Assembly (NCBI GenBank): GCA_029260755.1
Contig: JAJDCQ010000119.1
Coordinates: 1 to 38,531 of the forward strand
From: Planctomycetota bacterium
Lineage (GTDB): Bacteria > Planctomycetota > J058 > JAJDCQ01
DNA length: 38,531 bases
Direction of reading: 5' to 3'
The translations under genes and the position numbers were made by a program. How positions within the stretch are numbered: the stretch's first letter is position 1; every line of letters begins with the position of its first letter. Below, piece after piece: positions 23,670 to 31,122 of the stretch. The notes under the pieces were generated by a model, which worked only from the letters and a program-made list of their open reading frames with translations, searched no databases and was not told the DNA's origin.

Positions 23670-26075
23670 TCAGGCCGTCGGCCGGGCGGGATCGGCCCAC
23701 CGTTTCCCCGTCGGCCAGGTGCCGGCCAGGAACGTCCGTGCATCGACGCGGAGGGCCGCCTCGTGCGGGCACGAGTAGACGCAACGGGGAACCTCGTCGA
23801 GCGGCGCACACTGGTCGCAGACGGTCGAGATCGTCTCGCCGCGAGCCGGAGAGAGCATCGTCTCGGGCAGCTCTTTCACCTCGCGGGAGCCGGGCAGTCG
23901 ATCGTGCATCGTGATCGAGCCGTAGGGGCAGTTCGTCTCGCAGATGCCACATCCGACGCACCAGTGCTCGACCCGGATCTCGCCCCGGCTCCCCTTGCGG
24001 ATCGACCCGACCGGGCACCCGATCATGCAGACCGGGTCGAGGCACTGCCGGCAGCTCCGCGGAACGAGGTAGGTCTCGCCGCCGTCGGCCTGGAACACCG
24101 GTCCGGTGAGGTGGAGGCGCGCGCGACGGTCCGCGTGCGCGTCGACGCAGCCCTGGACGCACTCGTTGCAGCGAGTGCAGCGATCGAGGTCGATCAGGAG
24201 CAGCTTCTGACCCTGATAGAGGCCGTGGGCGTCGACCTCGGACGACTCGGGAAGGCGATCGGAGTCCGCGATCACCGCGTCGAGCGCCCGTCGTTCCATG
24301 GCGATCCGCTCGAGCGCCGCCCGCAGCGGCGGCGCGGCGGCGAGGAGCTCGGCGAGGAGCGCCTGATCGACCTCGACGAGCTCGAGCCGGGCCGCCTTCG
24401 CAAAGGACGGACTCCTCGCCTCGTCCTTCCTCGGATGGGCATAGGGCACGCAGCGAGCCGTTCGGAGTCCAGACTTCCCGGCGACGGTCGCGAGAGCGCC
24501 GATCTCGCCGATGACCTCGCCCGGTCCGAAGTAGCCGAGGACGTGCTCGACGCCCTCGCGGACCCGCGCGACCTTGACGACACCGGTCCGTACGACGAAG
24601 AGCGAGCTCGCCTTCTCCCCCTCCTCGAAGAGGACCTCGTCGTCCTTCATCCGCAGCAGCTTCGCCTTGCGTAGCCAGGGCCGGAGAGCGTCGAACGACG
24701 CGTCTTCGAGGTCCGCGAACAGCTTCAGAGACCTCATGTGCGTCGCGAGGACGCGACGCCGGTAGAGTCGCTCCCGGATCGCGCGGAACGCCGAGCCGAC
24801 CTTCGCGTCGAGCCTGTCGAAGAGGCTCCGGATGATCTCGATCGCCCAGACCTCGCGCGTGACCGTCACGTCCGCTGATCGAGGGGCCCGGTTGAGGCAG
24901 CTCATCTCTCCGAAGAGCTCGCCCTCGTACATCAGGTCGACGAGCTTCGATTCGCGCAGGGCGACGGGCGCGTCGACCGGGATGAACCGATCGGTGGGCG
25001 GCGCCTCGTTCGGCGCCCCGCCGAGAAGGCGTCGCCACCATCCGCGAAGCCCGCCCTCGGGCAGCGCCGGTCGCCGCTCGGGGAGGCGGAGGTGAACCTC
25101 GGCCACCTCGCGCTCGGTCGTCGCGCTCCGGGCGAGCCGCACCTTCTCGATCCACGCCGGCCCGTCCGCCCCGGCGGTGAGATCCGCCGACGATGTCTCG
25201 AGGTTCGTGAGCGCGCGGAGCCGCTCGAGCGGTCCGCCCTCCTCGAGCGCCTCGACGGCGCCGGCCAGGATGCGGTCATCGGGGCGTGCCTGGAGGAGCA
25301 CCCGGACTCGAGCGAGCACGGCCGCCTCCGCCTCGTCGGCGGACTCGAGCGCCTTCGCTCGGTCGAAGAGCGCCTCGATCTCCTTCGCCGATGGGTTGCG
25401 CTCGGTGTCTCTCTGGGCCTGGACGAGCTCCGAGAGCTCATCCTCGAAGCGCTCGAGAGCGTTGGCGAGCTCCCGGGCCCCATCGAGGGACAGGTCGCCG
25501 AGCCGCGGATCGCGATGCTCCGGGGCGAGCTGCGAGGGCCAGGCGAGCTCTTCCTGCTCCAGCCACTGGACGAGCCAGGCGACCTGGGCGCGGATCCGGC
25601 CGAGGGCGACGGACCGCGGCTCCTCCACCGTCGCCTCGCGCGTCAGCGCGTCGCTGCACGCGCTCTCGATCCGCTCTCGGAGATCGGCGACCGCGTCCGG
25701 CGACCCGGGGAGCTGGCGGAGCGCCTCGGGGACGGACGACGCGCGCGCCTCCAGCCGCTCGGGCGCCTCGTGTGCTCGCTCGGCCTGGAGCCTCCGGATC
25801 GCGAGGATGTCCTCGGTGCGCAGGATCAGGAACGCCGTGAATCCCGCCTCGCCCTGTCGAACGACGCGGCCACCGTCCCGGTCTGGATGGAACCGGCGCA
25901 GAACGGCGGCGCCAGGACTACCGCGGAGCTGCCTCTCGAGCTCTCCGAGCGGCATCCCCTCGCCCTCGGGAGCATGCACGTCGATGAGCGCACCGACGAC
26001 GGAGAGCTCGTCCGCCGAGAGGACCTGATCGCCGTCCCGCAGCCCCAGATCGACCGTCGGCTTGAGCTTGGCCAT
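23670..26075 (-). CDS. Cyclic-nucleotide-binding domain/4Fe-4S ferredoxin fusion
   Basis: This protein has 801 residues. It appears to contain two cNMP-binding beta-rolls. The first seems split: its start ('GGRVVRQGEAGFTAFLIL', about 68-85) and its end ('EGELFGEMSCLNRAPRSADVTV', about 383-404) are separated by about 290 mostly helical residues. The second is continuous (about 480-600; 'VLFEEGEKASSLFVVRTGVVKV', 'FGPGEVIGEIGAL'). A DmsB/HybA-like ferredoxin part follows (about 628-775) with 'CTRCNECVQGC', 'CRQCLDPVCMIGCP', 'CVGCGICETNCP' and 'CDQC...CVYSCP', enough for four clusters. It is probably a cytoplasmic electron carrier or redox-responsive switch. GGAGG lies 5 nt before the ATG at 26075. 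It is separated from the gamma-subunit gene by a strong hairpin. Confidence 0.85.
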   Translation of the reverse strand: MAKLKPTVDLGLRDGDQVLSADELSVVGALIDVHAPEGEGMPLGELERQLRGSPGAAVLRRFHPDRDGGRVVRQGEAGFTAFLILRTEDILAIRRLQAERAHEAPERLEARASSVPEALRQLPGSPDAVADLRERIESACSDALTREATVEEPRSVALGRIRAQVAWLVQWLEQEELAWPSQLAPEHRDPRLGDLSLDGARELANALERFEDELSELVQAQRDTERNPSAKEIEALFDRAKALESADEAEAAVLARVRVLLQARPDDRILAGAVEALEEGGPLERLRALTNLETSSADLTAGADGPAWIEKVRLARSATTEREVAEVHLRLPERRPALPEGGLRGWWRRLLGGAPNEAPPTDRFIPVDAPVALRESKLVDLMYEGELFGEMSCLNRAPRSADVTVTREVWAIEIIRSLFDRLDAKVGSAFRAIRERLYRRRVLATHMRSLKLFADLEDASFDALRPWLRKAKLLRMKDDEVLFEEGEKASSLFVVRTGVVKVARVREGVEHVLGYFGPGEVIGEIGALATVAGKSGLRTARCVPYAHPRKDEARSPSFAKAARLELVEVDQALLAELLAAAPPLRAALERIAMERRALDAVIADSDRLPESSEVDAHGLYQGQKLLLIDLDRCTRCNECVQGCVDAHADRRARLHLTGPVFQADGGETYLVPRSCRQCLDPVCMIGCPVGSIRKGSRGEIRVEHWCVGCGICETNCPYGSITMHDRLPGSREVKELPETMLSPARGETISTVCDQCAPLDEVPRCVYSCPHEAALRVDARTFLAGTWPTGKRWADPARPTA

Positions 26076-26098
26076 CCGTACCTCCGAAACGACGCCGA

Positions 26099-26137
26099 GG
26101 GCGTGCTCCGCTCACCCGAGGTGAGCGGGGCACGCCC
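26099..26137 (-). terminator. Strong hairpin between gamma-subunit and Fe-S genes
   Basis: Arms GGGCGTGC-t-CCGCTCACC (26099-26116) and GGTGAGCGG-g-GCACGCCC (26120-26137) pair along 18 positions with a single T-G pair and a 3-nt loop. On the minus strand only a weak T-rich stretch ('cgtcgtttcgg') follows, so termination may be partial. It probably ends the amine-dehydrogenase message or lowers read-through into the Fe-S gene. Confidence 0.6.
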
Positions 26138-26174
26138 CCGCGGAACGACCGACCTGGCGCTCGCGACGGAGCGT

Positions 26175-26672
26175 CTAGCCGTGGTCGGGCACGTAGCAGA
26201 GCTGCTGCCAGTCCTGCCAGATGCTCGAGTTGCAGTCGTCGAGCCAGTCCGGATAGAGGCTCGAGGTGTCGGGCACGACGGCCGGCCACCAGCAGCTCGG
26301 CGCGCAGAGCTCGAGGTCACTGTGGAAGCTCGGCGGCGCGGGGCAGTGCCGCGTGCTCTCGAGGTTGGCGCAGTCGGTCTCCCAGCCCGGGTTGAAGACG
26401 TTGCTCACGCAACCGGTCGGGACCGGCGCGTGCGCCTCGACGTCGGGCCGGGTCGGGTCGGCGATCGACCTCGTCGGCGCGTCGCCCGAGAGCGAGGGGT
26501 CGCCGAAGCCGGCCGCCGGCGCCGCGCTGCCGGTGTCCATGGCGACGTCGTCGCCACCGAAGCCGGCCGACCCCGAGCCGCCGTTGTCCGCGGTCTTGGT
26601 GACCGCGGCCGGGTTCCCGTTGCCGTTGAGACCCTCTTCGAGCGCGCGTCCGCGGGGGTTCAGTCCACGCAT
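26175..26672 (-). CDS. Quinohemoprotein amine dehydrogenase gamma subunit-like peptide (CTQ precursor)
   Basis: This protein has 165 residues. The C-terminal half carries the QHNDH gamma signature: 'CVSNVFNPGWETD' (Cys88, Glu98), Cys110, Asp119, and 'ELCAPSCWWPAVVPD' (Cys123, Cys127, Trp129, Asp135). By analogy with the Paracoccus subunit (Cys37-Trp43 cofactor; Cys41-Asp49, Cys27-Asp33 and Cys7-Glu16 thioether links), Cys123-Trp129 would form cysteine tryptophylquinone and the other pairs the thioether staples. Cys123/Trp129, Cys127/Asp135 and Asp119/Cys123 keep the reference spacing. Cys88-Glu98 is one residue longer and Cys110-Asp119 three longer. The leader is about 85 residues, Gly/Ala/Asp-rich, against about 28 in the classic protein. 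Cys101, Cys147 and Cys159 are extra. The radical SAM gene upstream is the expected maturase. Confidence 0.85.
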   Translation of the reverse strand: MRGLNPRGRALEEGLNGNGNPAAVTKTADNGGSGSAGFGGDDVAMDTGSAAPAAGFGDPSLSGDAPTRSIADPTRPDVEAHAPVPTGCVSNVFNPGWETDCANLESTRHCPAPPSFHSDLELCAPSCWWPAVVPDTSSLYPDWLDDCNSSIWQDWQQLCYVPDHG

Positions 26673-26706
26673 TGGATTCGTTCTCCGTCTTTCGTGTTCG
26701 CTCGGG

Positions 26707-26733
26707 CGCCGGCGGACGTCAGGCCCGCCGGCG
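26707..26733 (-). promoter_or_regulatory. Hairpin between alpha- and gamma-subunit genes
   Basis: CGCCGGCGG (26707-26715) and CCGCCGGCG (26725-26733) form a 9-bp GC-only stem with a 9-nt loop. No U-run follows on the minus strand. It may protect the RNA or set the alpha to gamma expression ratio within the operon. Confidence 0.4.
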
Positions 26734-26742
26734 TCTCAGGCC

Positions 26743-29046
26743 TCAGTCGTTCCCATTCTCGCGGGCGAGACGATCCGCCGCCAGCTTCACCGTCATGCTG
26801 TGCGACGGGCCGTAGTACGGCACCCACGGCACGTAGTCGGGCGGCGCCACGACACAGACGCCTTCGCCCTTGAGATCCTCGCCGTCGACGGTGGCCGTCG
26901 CGACGATGAGCGCGGTGCCGCGGTTGTCGCCGGTGTTGTTCTTGTCGGTGCCGTCACGCGGACGGCCGCGACCGCCGCTGCTGAGCTCCAGCATCGGCTC
27001 GTCGCTGCCCGGCGTGTAGAGACCGTTCTGGTCGATCGATCCGAGCGTCGGGTTCTTCGGCTCGTTGATCACGTACCAGAACTTGCCGATCCCCGGCATG
27101 TGCACCTCGGCGGCGCCGTCGGTGCTCTCGTTGATGTCGAACTGGCTGTGGGACGCGCCCTCGCCCTCGGTCCACTCGCGGCCGCGGTGGATGTCGATCG
27201 CCTGCGTCTCCCAGGTGGCCTTGACCGGCCCGATCATCACGTCGTCGTCGTTGTACGGCTCGCCGTCGGGGCCGTTGCTCCAGGCGTAGGCCCGGAACCG
27301 CTCGAACTTCTTCTGGAGCGGGGTGTCGTCCGGCCCCGGGTCCTGCCGCCCCGCGACGAGCGGGTGACCGCCGACGCGCGAGAGGCCGAGGCCCGGCTCG
27401 ACGCGGAGGTGGTCGGCCTTGTCGTAGATGCCGATCTCGCCGCCCGAGATGTTGCCCGTCTCGAGCTGGAGCGTCGCCGTGCGCATCCCGAGGGCGGCGT
27501 CATCGGAGACGGTGACCTTGGCGCTGATCGCGACGGGCGAGCTCGCCCCCGCGTCGACGCTCACGACGCTCAGCCCCGCACCGAGCGAGAGCTGCTCGGC
27601 CGAGACGCGGCGCGGGAAGCCGACGCCCTGGATCAGCACGTCGACCTCTTCGCCCTTCTTGGCGACGGCCGGGCTGATCAGCAGGATCGCCGGAGCGATG
27701 GCGCCGCCACCGGGCGGGGCGAAGTCGTCCGGGTTGCCCGAGCCGTTCGGCGCGCCGCGAGCGTAGACCTCGCGACCGGCCGTCTGCGCGTCGCTGCCGC
27801 CGATCGCGCCTTCGGCATAGGTGGCGGCCTCGTTGAGGGTGAGGCTGGCGCGGATCGTCGTCTCGCCGGCCTCGGGCGCCTCGTCGTCCTCGAACGCGGC
27901 GCCGAGGATGTCGGCCGCGCCAGAGGCGCGCCGCATCTTGAACGTCGCGCGGATCGCGTCGCCGAAGAGATCGGCCTCGCCCTCGAGGGTGAGGGTCTCG
28001 CCGTCGGCGTAGCGGACGGTGCGGACCGCGTTGTAGTGACCGGGCTGGCCCTCGGCGGGCGCGAAGTTGATCGTGCCCTGGAAGCCACCCCTGGCGTCGC
28101 GACCGAAGACGGACCAGCTCCCCTTGAGGCGGTCGACGCCGCTGCGTCGCCGCTCCTCGAAGCGCCGCCACGCCGGCGTGTCCGCCTGGCGGTTCTCCTG
28201 GAGGAAGTTGATCGCCGCTTCCATCGCCTCGGTCCGGTTCTCGCCGCGAAGGCTGCTGAACCGGTTGCTCCACTGGTTGCTCCAGCCGGCGCGGAAGTTC
28301 TCCATCCGGTGCACGGTGTCGTCCCACTCCTCGGGCGACTTCACCGTGTTGTTGATCGAGTCCATGTCGTGGCACGTCGTGCACATGCTCTCGACGACGA
28401 GGGGCCACGCGGCCTGCTGGCCGGCGACGACCTCCTCGGCGAGGAGCGGACGCTCACGCGCGAGCCACGCCGCGATCTCGCGACCCTCCTCCTCGCTGAT
28501 CGCCGTGACGCTGCCGGCGCCGTCGCGCTGGATCCGCCGAGACGCGTACCACCGCATCTTCTCGACGGCGACGGCCCACGCCTCGGGCGTCTTTCGGACC
28601 GTCAGGATCCGGTCGACGCCGTGGCACTGGCTGCAGCGCGCGCGGAGCAGGTCGGAGGCCGCCCACGGCTCGGCGGCGTGATCGGCGCCCCGCCGCTCCG
28701 CCAGGAAGCCGACGAGCTGCTCGAACTGGGTGTCGTCGAGCCGCCCCATCGACCCGCCGGCGGAGTCCATGTACTCCCGCATCCGGCGGACGACGGCTTC
28801 CCAGCCGGCGCGATCGAGCGCCTTCCGGTCGATGCGATCGACCGTGTGGCAGTAAGTGCACGTCCCCGAGACGATCGGGTTCGCCAGGAGGTCGGACGGG
28901 TCGGCGCTCGCCTCCTCGAGGACGACGCCGCCCTGCGGGGCGAGCATCGAGTCGAGAACGGCGGCGCCGGCCACGAGTCCGGCGACGGCGATGAGACCGA
29001 TCGCGCCGAGCGACGCGCGACGGCGGACGGTGTCGTTGGTCTTCAC
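26743..29046 (-). CDS. Quinohemoprotein amine dehydrogenase alpha subunit-like, three-haem
   Basis: This protein has 767 residues. An uncleaved or cleavable signal helix (about 8-32) directs export. Three haem-c modules follow, CTYCH (63-67), CSQCH (138-142) and CTTCH (222-226). Each is followed by a 'W....(R/K)M' helix, so they look like triplicated units. Residues about 307-425 are a lipocalin-like beta domain ('LKGSWSVFGRDARGGFQG', 'VRYADGETLTLEGEADL'). Ig-like beta domains follow (about 452-735; 'AILLISPAVAKKGEEVDVLI'). This is the layout of the QHNDH alpha subunit, which passes electrons from the CTQ subunit to a periplasmic acceptor, but the known subunit has two haems. Start is GTG at 29046 behind GAGGAGG. 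It lies second in the operon, 73 nt after the radical SAM gene. Confidence 0.85.
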   Translation of the reverse strand: MKTNDTVRRRASLGAIGLIAVAGLVAGAAVLDSMLAPQGGVVLEEASADPSDLLANPIVSGTCTYCHTVDRIDRKALDRAGWEAVVRRMREYMDSAGGSMGRLDDTQFEQLVGFLAERRGADHAAEPWAASDLLRARCSQCHGVDRILTVRKTPEAWAVAVEKMRWYASRRIQRDGAGSVTAISEEEGREIAAWLARERPLLAEEVVAGQQAAWPLVVESMCTTCHDMDSINNTVKSPEEWDDTVHRMENFRAGWSNQWSNRFSSLRGENRTEAMEAAINFLQENRQADTPAWRRFEERRRSGVDRLKGSWSVFGRDARGGFQGTINFAPAEGQPGHYNAVRTVRYADGETLTLEGEADLFGDAIRATFKMRRASGAADILGAAFEDDEAPEAGETTIRASLTLNEAATYAEGAIGGSDAQTAGREVYARGAPNGSGNPDDFAPPGGGAIAPAILLISPAVAKKGEEVDVLIQGVGFPRRVSAEQLSLGAGLSVVSVDAGASSPVAISAKVTVSDDAALGMRTATLQLETGNISGGEIGIYDKADHLRVEPGLGLSRVGGHPLVAGRQDPGPDDTPLQKKFERFRAYAWSNGPDGEPYNDDDVMIGPVKATWETQAIDIHRGREWTEGEGASHSQFDINESTDGAAEVHMPGIGKFWYVINEPKNPTLGSIDQNGLYTPGSDEPMLELSSGGRGRPRDGTDKNNTGDNRGTALIVATATVDGEDLKGEGVCVVAPPDYVPWVPYYGPSHSMTVKLAADRLARENGND

Positions 29047-29119
29047 TCTGACTTCCTCCTCGGTCGTCCGACTCGGGCCCGAAAACGCGAGCGCGAGCCG
29101 ATCCGAACGAGCCGACGGC

Positions 29120-30694
29120 TCAGACGATCAGAGCCCCTGACGTCGACGGCGACATCTCGCCTTCGACGGGGGGCGTGTTCCAGCGGTCCTCGTACGGCTT
29201 CTCGGGGCGCCGATGAATCGGGCGCGGCCCGGCGAGGACCTTATCGAAGAATTCGGGGGACCGATCCATCAGCTCGACGTAGGCCTGGAGACCGTAGCCG
29301 AGCCACTTCCGGATCGCGTTGCAGTGATCCTCGAACGGGACGGTCATCTCGCCCGTGTAGAGGACGTTGTCGTAGTGGCAGCTTCCGCCGCAGAGGCCCT
29401 GGGCCCAGCAGACCTGGCAGGGGGTCTTGCTGCTCGCGGCGCCCTCGTGGAGGAACTTGAACCGGGCGTCGTTGTCGTAGCCGTTCTCGACGTCGCCGAT
29501 CTCGAACCCCTTCATGCCGACGAAGCGATGGCAGGGGTAGAGGGTGCCGTCGGTGCCGACGCCGGTCATGCCGTAGCCCGCGCCGCAGGCGTGCGTCTTC
29601 ACGTCGCCGCTCTGGATGATCTGGAGGACGTTGCTGAGGTTGCTGAACCCGTGGTAGTCGCCGCGGGCGGCCTCCTCGATGTAGTGGCGGCCGAGCTCCT
29701 GGAACTTGTCGAACACGCCCATCAGCTCGGGCGTCGCGAGGTCGAGCCGCCGCTCCAGGGTCGAGGCGGGGCCGAAGCCGACCTCGGTGAACCCGACGTC
29801 GTCGCGGAGATGATAGAAGGTGCGGATGATGTCGGTGTTGAGCCGCGTGAGCGTCACCCGCGCCGCGACGTGCTTCACCGTGTAGTGATCGAAGAGGGCG
29901 TCGATCCCGCGCCGGACCGCGTCGTAGGAGCTCTCGCCGGAGCCGTTGCCGAAGGGGCGCTGCGCGTCGTGAACGTCCTTCGGGCCGTCGATCGAGAGCT
30001 GGATCCCGATCCCGTGCTCGTTGAGGAACCGGACCTTCTCCTCGTCGAGGAGGGTCGCGTTCGACGTCACGCTGAAGCCGGCCTTCTTGCCGAGCTGCGC
30101 GGCCCGCTTCTCGACGTAGTCGACGACCTCCTTGATGAGGGTGTAGTTCATCAGCGGCTCGCCGCCGAAGAGCGTCACCTGGAGATTGTCGGCGTCCTTC
30201 GCCTCGCGGAAGAGGAACTCGACCGAGTCCTGCGCGACCTTCGTCGACATGAAGCCGGCGTCGCCGTAGGTTCCGTCGGTCGCGTAGCAGTAGTTGCAGG
30301 CCAGATTGCAGAGCTGCACGACGTTCAGGACGACCGTCTTGGTGCGCGGGAGCATGTCGGCGGGCGGCACGGTCTCGGGAACCGGCTTGGCCTCCTTGAC
30401 CGCCTCGAGGTCGCCCTTGGCGTTCGCGACCTCGATCATGCCGTCGAGCGCGCCGCTCCGGGCGAGGTCGGAGACCGACTTCGCGATGTTTCGCTTCTCG
30501 AGGTCCGGGAAGCGACCGACGAGCTTCTCGACGATCACCGCCGGCGTCGGCAGGTCCCCGTCGTCGGGCGCCGCCTCGAGGAGCTCGAACGCCGCGTTGG
30601 AGATGTCGTCGAGCTCGACCAGCGCCGAAGAGCGCGTGATGAACAGACAACGACGACCAGCCGCGTCGACGCGGAGACTCCCGGGGAGCTTCAT
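29120..30694 (-). CDS. Radical SAM/SPASM peptide maturase, QhpD-like
   Basis: This protein has 524 residues. An N-terminal domain of about 110 residues (winged-helix/PqqD-like recognition region, 'LFITRSSALVELDDISNAAFELLE') precedes the radical SAM core. The core has 'CNLACNYCYA' (CxxxCxxC), 'LFGGEPLMN' and 'SVTSNATLL'. The C-terminal SPASM region has 'CGAGYGMTGVGTDGTLYPC' followed by 'CQVCWAQGLCGGSC' and a last Cys in 'FEDHC', enough for two auxiliary 4Fe-4S clusters. QhpD enzymes install the Cys-Asp/Glu thioether bonds in the QHNDH gamma subunit, and that precursor is encoded in the same operon. The ATG at 30694 is chosen because AAAGGAA lies upstream and the conserved domain begins there; longer in-frame extensions cross the promoter. 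Confidence 0.9.
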   Translation of the reverse strand: MKLPGSLRVDAAGRRCLFITRSSALVELDDISNAAFELLEAAPDDGDLPTPAVIVEKLVGRFPDLEKRNIAKSVSDLARSGALDGMIEVANAKGDLEAVKEAKPVPETVPPADMLPRTKTVVLNVVQLCNLACNYCYATDGTYGDAGFMSTKVAQDSVEFLFREAKDADNLQVTLFGGEPLMNYTLIKEVVDYVEKRAAQLGKKAGFSVTSNATLLDEEKVRFLNEHGIGIQLSIDGPKDVHDAQRPFGNGSGESSYDAVRRGIDALFDHYTVKHVAARVTLTRLNTDIIRTFYHLRDDVGFTEVGFGPASTLERRLDLATPELMGVFDKFQELGRHYIEEAARGDYHGFSNLSNVLQIIQSGDVKTHACGAGYGMTGVGTDGTLYPCHRFVGMKGFEIGDVENGYDNDARFKFLHEGAASSKTPCQVCWAQGLCGGSCHYDNVLYTGEMTVPFEDHCNAIRKWLGYGLQAYVELMDRSPEFFDKVLAGPRPIHRRPEKPYEDRWNTPPVEGEMSPSTSGALIV

Positions 30695-30754
30695 GAACGT
30701 TCCTTTTGAGGGTAGTGCGGCATGACCAAGCTGCGCCTCATCTCCCGGAACGGG

Positions 30755-30770
30755 AGCAACGAGCGCGCCA
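30755..30770 (-). promoter_or_regulatory. Sigma-54 promoter for the amine dehydrogenase operon
   Basis: On the minus strand it reads TGGCGCG-CTCG-TTGCT, against TGGCACG-N4-TTGCW. Only one position differs, and GG and GC keep the 10-nt distance. Transcription would start near 30743, about 50 nt before the ATG at 30694. Initiation from such promoters needs an activator ATPase, none of which is encoded in the window. Confidence 0.65.
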
Positions 30771-30985
30771 GTCTGTTCCCCTGAACGCGGCCAGTATAGC
30801 CCTGCGTCGGGGCGAGCTTCAACCACGTAAGCGATTTGCCCCCGTTTCACGTTCGGACGGCGCCGTCACCAGGCGCTGCCGCCACCGAACCGATGCGGCG
30901 GTGATCCGTTCCGGAAGGGACCCGTTCGGCGGGCGGAGACCGCTCATCGAGGTAGGCTGCCCCGGTTCGTCGATCCCCTACGCGG

Positions 30986-31001
30986 TGCGTCAAATGACGC
31001 A
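30986..31001. promoter_or_regulatory. Perfect palindrome TGCGTCAAATGACGCA, putative activator site
   Basis: Seven-nt arms TGCGTCA and TGACGCA flank a 2-nt AA centre. It lies between two divergent sigma-54-type promoters, about 52 nt from one and 215 nt from the other. That is the usual distance range for an enhancer-binding-protein site. Apart from this and the promoters, the 428-nt gap (30695-31122) shows no gene. Confidence 0.5.
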
Positions 31002-31052
31002 TCCTCCCTTCTGACGGTCGGCCCGCCGCAACCAACGGGCATCGCGGCGCGG

Positions 31053-31069
31053 TTGGCACGGCCCGTGCT
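31053..31069 (+). promoter_or_regulatory. Sigma-54 promoter for the 31123 gene
   Basis: TTGGCACG-GCCC-GTGCT matches the -24/-12 consensus TTGGCACG-N4-TTGCW at all but one position. GG and GC are 10 nt apart. Transcription would start near 31080, giving a leader of about 43 nt that carries the AAGGAAGAAAAGG ribosome-binding region. Confidence 0.7.
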
Positions 31070-31122
31070 TTTGGAACGGTCGGCGCGGCAGGGGCCGGCC
31101 AAGGGAAGGAAGAAAAGGTAAG

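Noticed and set aside
26266..29460. 1064-residue open frame on the plus strand, antisense to the amine dehydrogenase genes
   Set aside because: It is Arg/Val/Asp-rich shadow sequence caused by high GC. The opposite strand encodes proteins with clear haem and CTQ motifs.
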